Of a DNA stretch of 64,000 nucleotides, positions 60,440 through 64,000 are shown one piece after another. This DNA comes from Aporrectodea caliginosa (taxonomy: Eukaryota > Annelida > Clitellata > Crassiclitellata > Lumbricidae). The DNA lies in NCBI GenBank assembly GCA_020284085.1, contig JACEVL010000344.1, forward strand, positions 1,167,506 to 1,231,505. The letters run 5' to 3'. The notes under the pieces are model-generated. The model was not told the DNA's origin, searched no databases, and was given only the letters and a program-made list of their open reading frames with translations. A program made the position numbers and the translations under genes. Numbering within the stretch: position 1 is the stretch's first letter; every line of letters begins with the position of its first letter.

Positions 60440-61820
60440 ACGCACTTAGCAAAGACACCGCAATCTCAGTCGTCCGTTCAACTGATTGACTCTGGCACTC
60501 CTCGATTGGTGATCAATCGGATCAATCGATCATCGGATCAATCATAGAACGAATTGATCTTCCACTTCAAATGCAAAATCAGAACGAACAGCAAGCAGTT
60601 CTTCGTGAAGTCCGCCAGATGAATGATCAGCCTCTGGATCTCTAGCGAAGAGTGATCACACGCAGTCTGTGATTGAATCTAAACAATAGGGGTGTTGTTC
60701 TAAGGGCTACGACCTTAGTTACCCGGATGGTCGACCGAAGCAGCCGGGGCCGAAGCCGTGTGGCAGACAGGCATAAAATTATGGGGCTTCAGGTCACCAA
60801 TTAATTACCCCGTTTAGGATGGCGATAGTTGCACGAACGAAGGTCACATCGACGATTAGTTATCAGTTCTGCTGATCATTAAAACTGGGAGGAGCTGTTG
60901 AGGCTGTTGATTAACTCAGCTGCGAAGGGCGATTAGGATGTAGGACCAACAGATGTTTCGACCGTTTAGAACCTCGTTTCCTTGTAGTGAAGAGCGAGAC
61001 CAGTACCACCACCAGGAGCAGCAGCAGCAGCTGAGGTCTGTCTGTCGACAGTTTCAATATCTCCAATGTATTGTCTCAATCGAAGAGACGCTGACTCACT
61101 CGTGATCGTCGCCGTTAATCCAATGTTAATCCGGTGATAATCGCTGTCGTCATCCACAGCCAACGATCAGTGGGAAGGAAATCAAGCGATGATGATCCAA
61201 TGCGAAATGATTCTCCAGCTGACCAACGTTTATTCACCCTGATTCGACCTCCTCCTCCCTCTCATTCCTTCTCACTCCTTGTCCTCCTCCTTCTCCTCTT
61301 CTTCCTCTTCCTTCTGAATGTTGCTGCTGTAGAAACGCTTTCTAGAAAGGAGGCATCGTTAACAATGGCTTCGACCCAGAATGCACAGCGTCCTCTTCCT
61401 AACTGAACGCCTACGTTGATCGAGTGACACGTGAATTCGTTTGGCCTCTTCTCAATCAATACAAAGCACACACACCTTTAACAAGTCTTAAACTGAGCCA
61501 CACATCGAACGACGGCAGACGCACCAATGCCCAGCCTAGCTCGTCATCGGTCTACGCTCGGCCTAACACGGCCATCGGCTTATAGCCTGCAGCCGGGCCT
61601 AACGCGTCATCGGCCTACGCAGGCTAACCTCCAGTAATAGGCCGTTGCCTGACACTCAGCCTACGGCAAAACACTGAACTGTGCTGCAGTGGGCGCTGCT
61701 GCCTTCATTACTATTATGATTAAATGCGCGTGATCCTAACTGAATGCTGGCTGTGAGTGCGTGCCTCCTGCCATATCCAGGCTTTGATTCAGCCAAGTCA
61801 ATAATATACAGACCCTTAGA
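60440..61820. other. Upstream flank of ELMOD; no firm gene
   Basis: No promoter element could be assigned. The plus-strand frame at 61134-61406 has a hydrophobic run SFSLLVLLLLLFFLFLLNVA that derives from CTCCT repeats. The minus-strand frame at 60966-61163 (MAVDDDSDYHRINIGLTATI) is not repetitive but has no recognised homology. GGCCTAAC/GGCCTACG words cluster at 61550-61660. Confidence 0.4.
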
Positions 61821-61826
61821 GATATG

Positions 61827-61887
61827 AACGAACGAACGAACGAACGAACGAACGAACGAACGAACGAACGAACGAACGAACGAACGG
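61827..61887. repeat. (AACG)n microsatellite
   Basis: About 15 GAAC units. Confidence 0.97.
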
Positions 61888-62008
61888 AGGGGAGGCAATT
61901 AAACAGCGGGTTGGCTTTATCTCACAAGCACGAACAACGAACCACATTCGTTGTTTCGTTCGGAGGGGGGAAGCCATTGAACGATCCACTGATGACGTCT
62001 TCTTTTCA

Positions 62009-62085
62009 GACAGACAGACAGACACAAAGACAGACACAAAGACAGAAGACACAGACAGACACAAAGACGCGAAGACAGACATACA
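62009..62085. repeat. ACAG/ACAAAG simple repeat
   Basis: CAGACA units with CAAAGA variants. Confidence 0.85.
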
Positions 62086-62231
62086 CCAAGAAAGAGACTC
62101 TGAGAGAGACTGTAAGTCTGTCTGTATGACAGATGCAAAAAACATGAGGACAGCCAGATTGGTTTAAGTAGGCCTACTTATATCTGAACCACAAGTGTAT
62201 GGCTAACAGATTAATACAGGGCTGATTAATT

Positions 62232-62261
62232 CATTGATTGATTGATTGATTGACTGATTGG

Positions 62262-62324
<63 letters not shown>
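62232..62324. repeat. (GATT)n microsatellite
   Basis: About 22 TTGA units with two C/G variants. Confidence 0.97.
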
Positions 62325-62325
<1 letters not shown>

Positions 62326-62454
62326 CGGAACAAACCAACAAAGAAATTAACGAAGGAATTAGCGAGTGAATGGTTTAATTAATTAGTTTCATTAAATAAT
62401 AATTAGTAGCAATTTAATTAACACTTGCTCCATAAATAGCTCACCACTAGGTAA

Positions 62455-62513
62455 CTGACTGACTGGCTGACTGACTGATTCACTCAATCACTCACTCACT
62501 CACTCACTCAGTG
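62455..62513. repeat. CTGA and CACT tetranucleotide repeats
   Basis: Short adjacent arrays. Confidence 0.85.
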
Positions 62514-62932
62514 ATCAAGATGTCCATTCATGTTTATGATCTCTCTGAGCTGTCACTCATGCGCCCAAACTCTTCGTTTCTGCGTAATAACTTGTAGTCT
62601 GTCTCTCTGTTTGCATGCATACAATGTAGAACTGCCTTTGATTGACCGAGTCAATAATATAAGCCTTAGTGACCTTGTGCAGTTAGTTATTTGCATTCTG
62701 ATCTAGCGATGGCTTCTACATGCGTCGAATTCCGTTCTGAAGAAGGAAGCCAATGCAGGGCTGAATGAATTCATCAGACGATCCATGTAAGGATTCCCGA
62801 TCCATGCACTGGTCCACAGCGTTTCCAGGTGGCGCCAGACTCCGAAGCCTTTGCTTAGCGTTGGAGAACGACCTCAGTGAACTTCGATATGACACAAAGC
62901 GACTGTTCTGCTACTACTCAATGCACGCTCAC

Positions 62933-63215
62933 ACAGCCACACACACACAGACCACAGTCGACCAACAGACACACAGACACACACACACACACACACAGAC
63001 CACAGCCGACCATCGACACACACACACACAGACACACACACACACACACAGACACACACACACAGACACAGACACGGCTGATAGGCAACTGCAATATAAA
63101 CATAGGACACACATGGATAGTACAACAGATAGACAGACAGAAGGACAAACTGATCGACAGATATGCAGACAGATGGACAGGAAGACAAACAGACAGATAC
63201 AGATGAAAGAAAAGA
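62933..63215. repeat. (CA)n and (ACAG)n repeat region
   Basis: ACAC/ACAGAC units to about 63080, then GACAGA-rich sequence. Confidence 0.92.
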
Positions 63216-63239
63216 AACAGACAGCCATTCAGCGATAGG

Positions 63240-63975
63240 CAGAGAGACGCTTCTGATCCATGGAATCTGAGACCATGTATGCTCCTTCTCAAGAGGCATT
63301 TCATATACGACGAATACACAGCGAATATGGAATGTAAACTTGTCACTGGTTGGAACACCGAATATATCGATGACAATCGAACGAATTGAAGTTCATTCGC
63401 TTCTTCATTAATTTGTTGATTCATAGGTTTATTGATTTGTCTCAGTGGATTCATTTCAATTCTTTACTCACGGATTTCTTCATTTCTTGATTATTTCGAT
63501 AGCAGAACTCAGCTAAATAGTTTATTCAATCTTAAGCAAAAATCTCTTTTTCTGCAGATACAAACGCAAACTTTGCTCTCATTTTTTGCTTCAAAGCTCT
63601 CCACTGTGTTCTTGCAGTTGATTAAGCGCCCGTTTAGTATACATTTCTAATAACTGATCATAATATATTATAGTTAGAGTAAAATGCAGCAATTAGTTAA
63701 GCCTCTTCTCATGTTCCATTGCACAAAGAGAGTGTTGCTGATTGGTCAGTATAGCTAGGCGAGCCACGTCCTCAATCCCTCCATCCGTCATCAGCGTTTG
63801 TTTTTTTCATTATCGTCCATCTAGGGTTCTAGGCACGCAGACCACGCACGTGCCCAACGCCAACGCTCCTTACTCCCTTGCCCCATGATTTCACTCCCCC
63901 CACCCGTCGGCAGAAACTGCAGCAGAGGCTCATCTTTTGTGTATAGGCGCCGAACGAGTGTCGGCGATCTCTTCC
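63240..63975. other. No gene recognised
   Basis: Unique AT-rich sequence becoming GC-richer from about 63820. Confidence 0.4.
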
Positions 63976-63977
63976 AG

Positions 63978-64000
63978 GATGGCACCGGAAGTTGTACGTA
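63978..64000 (+). CDS. Possible protein-kinase exon cut by the window edge
   Basis: After a pyrimidine stretch ending TCTTCCAG, the last 23 bases read (xxG) ATG GCA CCG GAA GTT GTA CGT. If the preceding exon supplies TG this is WMAPEVVR, the APE motif of kinase subdomain VIII. The alternative is a start codon giving MAPEVVR. Too short to decide. Confidence 0.25.

Overview
The window is nuclear DNA of an animal, most likely a marine invertebrate. The evidence is spliced genes with GT-AG introns, CNK and ELMOD family exons, tRNA-derived SINEs, decayed non-LTR retrotransposons, hAT, mariner and Harbinger-type DNA transposons, and very dense microsatellites. Words such as TAGGCCTA recur throughout; I associate them with echinoderm, hemichordate and other marine invertebrate assemblies, but I cannot name the phylum. 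No bacterial or organellar genes and no CRISPR array were seen.

Almost all long open frames are microsatellite translations. Two real protein genes were rebuilt by hand from small exons whose splice phases agree, both on the minus strand. (1) A CNK/IPCEF1-type scaffold gene lies at about 11.16-21.46 kb. Seven exons are resolved: a PH domain split over four exons, an acidic serine-rich exon, and two exons for the conserved C-terminal helical region. Its 5' end and last exon are not settled. (2) A complete ELMO-domain gene of the ELMOD1/2 type lies at 45.75-60.43 kb, with seven exons, 291 codons and a stop. ELMOD proteins are GTPase-activating proteins for ARF-family GTPases; CNK-family proteins scaffold Ras/Rho/ARF signalling at membranes. 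Weaker coding signals are a 42-residue small ORF at 43.94-44.07 kb, a frame-broken beta-propeller pseudogene at 42.2-43.0 kb, and a possible protein-kinase exon cut by the right window edge.

Layout: 0-11 kb is intergenic, with a 1.3 kb polypyrimidine tract, microsatellites, a SINE and a dead LINE 3' end. 11-21.5 kb is the CNK gene; one of its introns holds a 4.5 kb near-palindromic element. 23.5-28 kb is a transposon nest: a hAT element split by a SINE, then a hAT-type MITE inside a Harbinger-type MITE. 28.6-31.4 kb holds a palindromic repeat element and a LINE 3' end. 34.6-35.7 kb is a MITE built of GGGGACAATGTCC repeats and carrying a dimeric SINE. 39.9-41.2 kb is a second piece of the gene family found in the 16 kb palindrome. 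45.7-60.4 kb is the ELMOD gene, whose introns hold a hAT MITE, a foldback repeat, SINE and LINE fragments, a 0.9 kb TTCC minisatellite and a mariner element. 60.5-64 kb is mostly simple repeats.

The most unusual object is the palindrome at 13.89-18.38 kb. It has two arms of about 1.84 kb, each with a 161-bp tandem array and the 3' half of an uncharacterised repeat-borne gene ending in a CXC-type cysteine cluster, around a 0.4 kb centre coding for the preceding domain.
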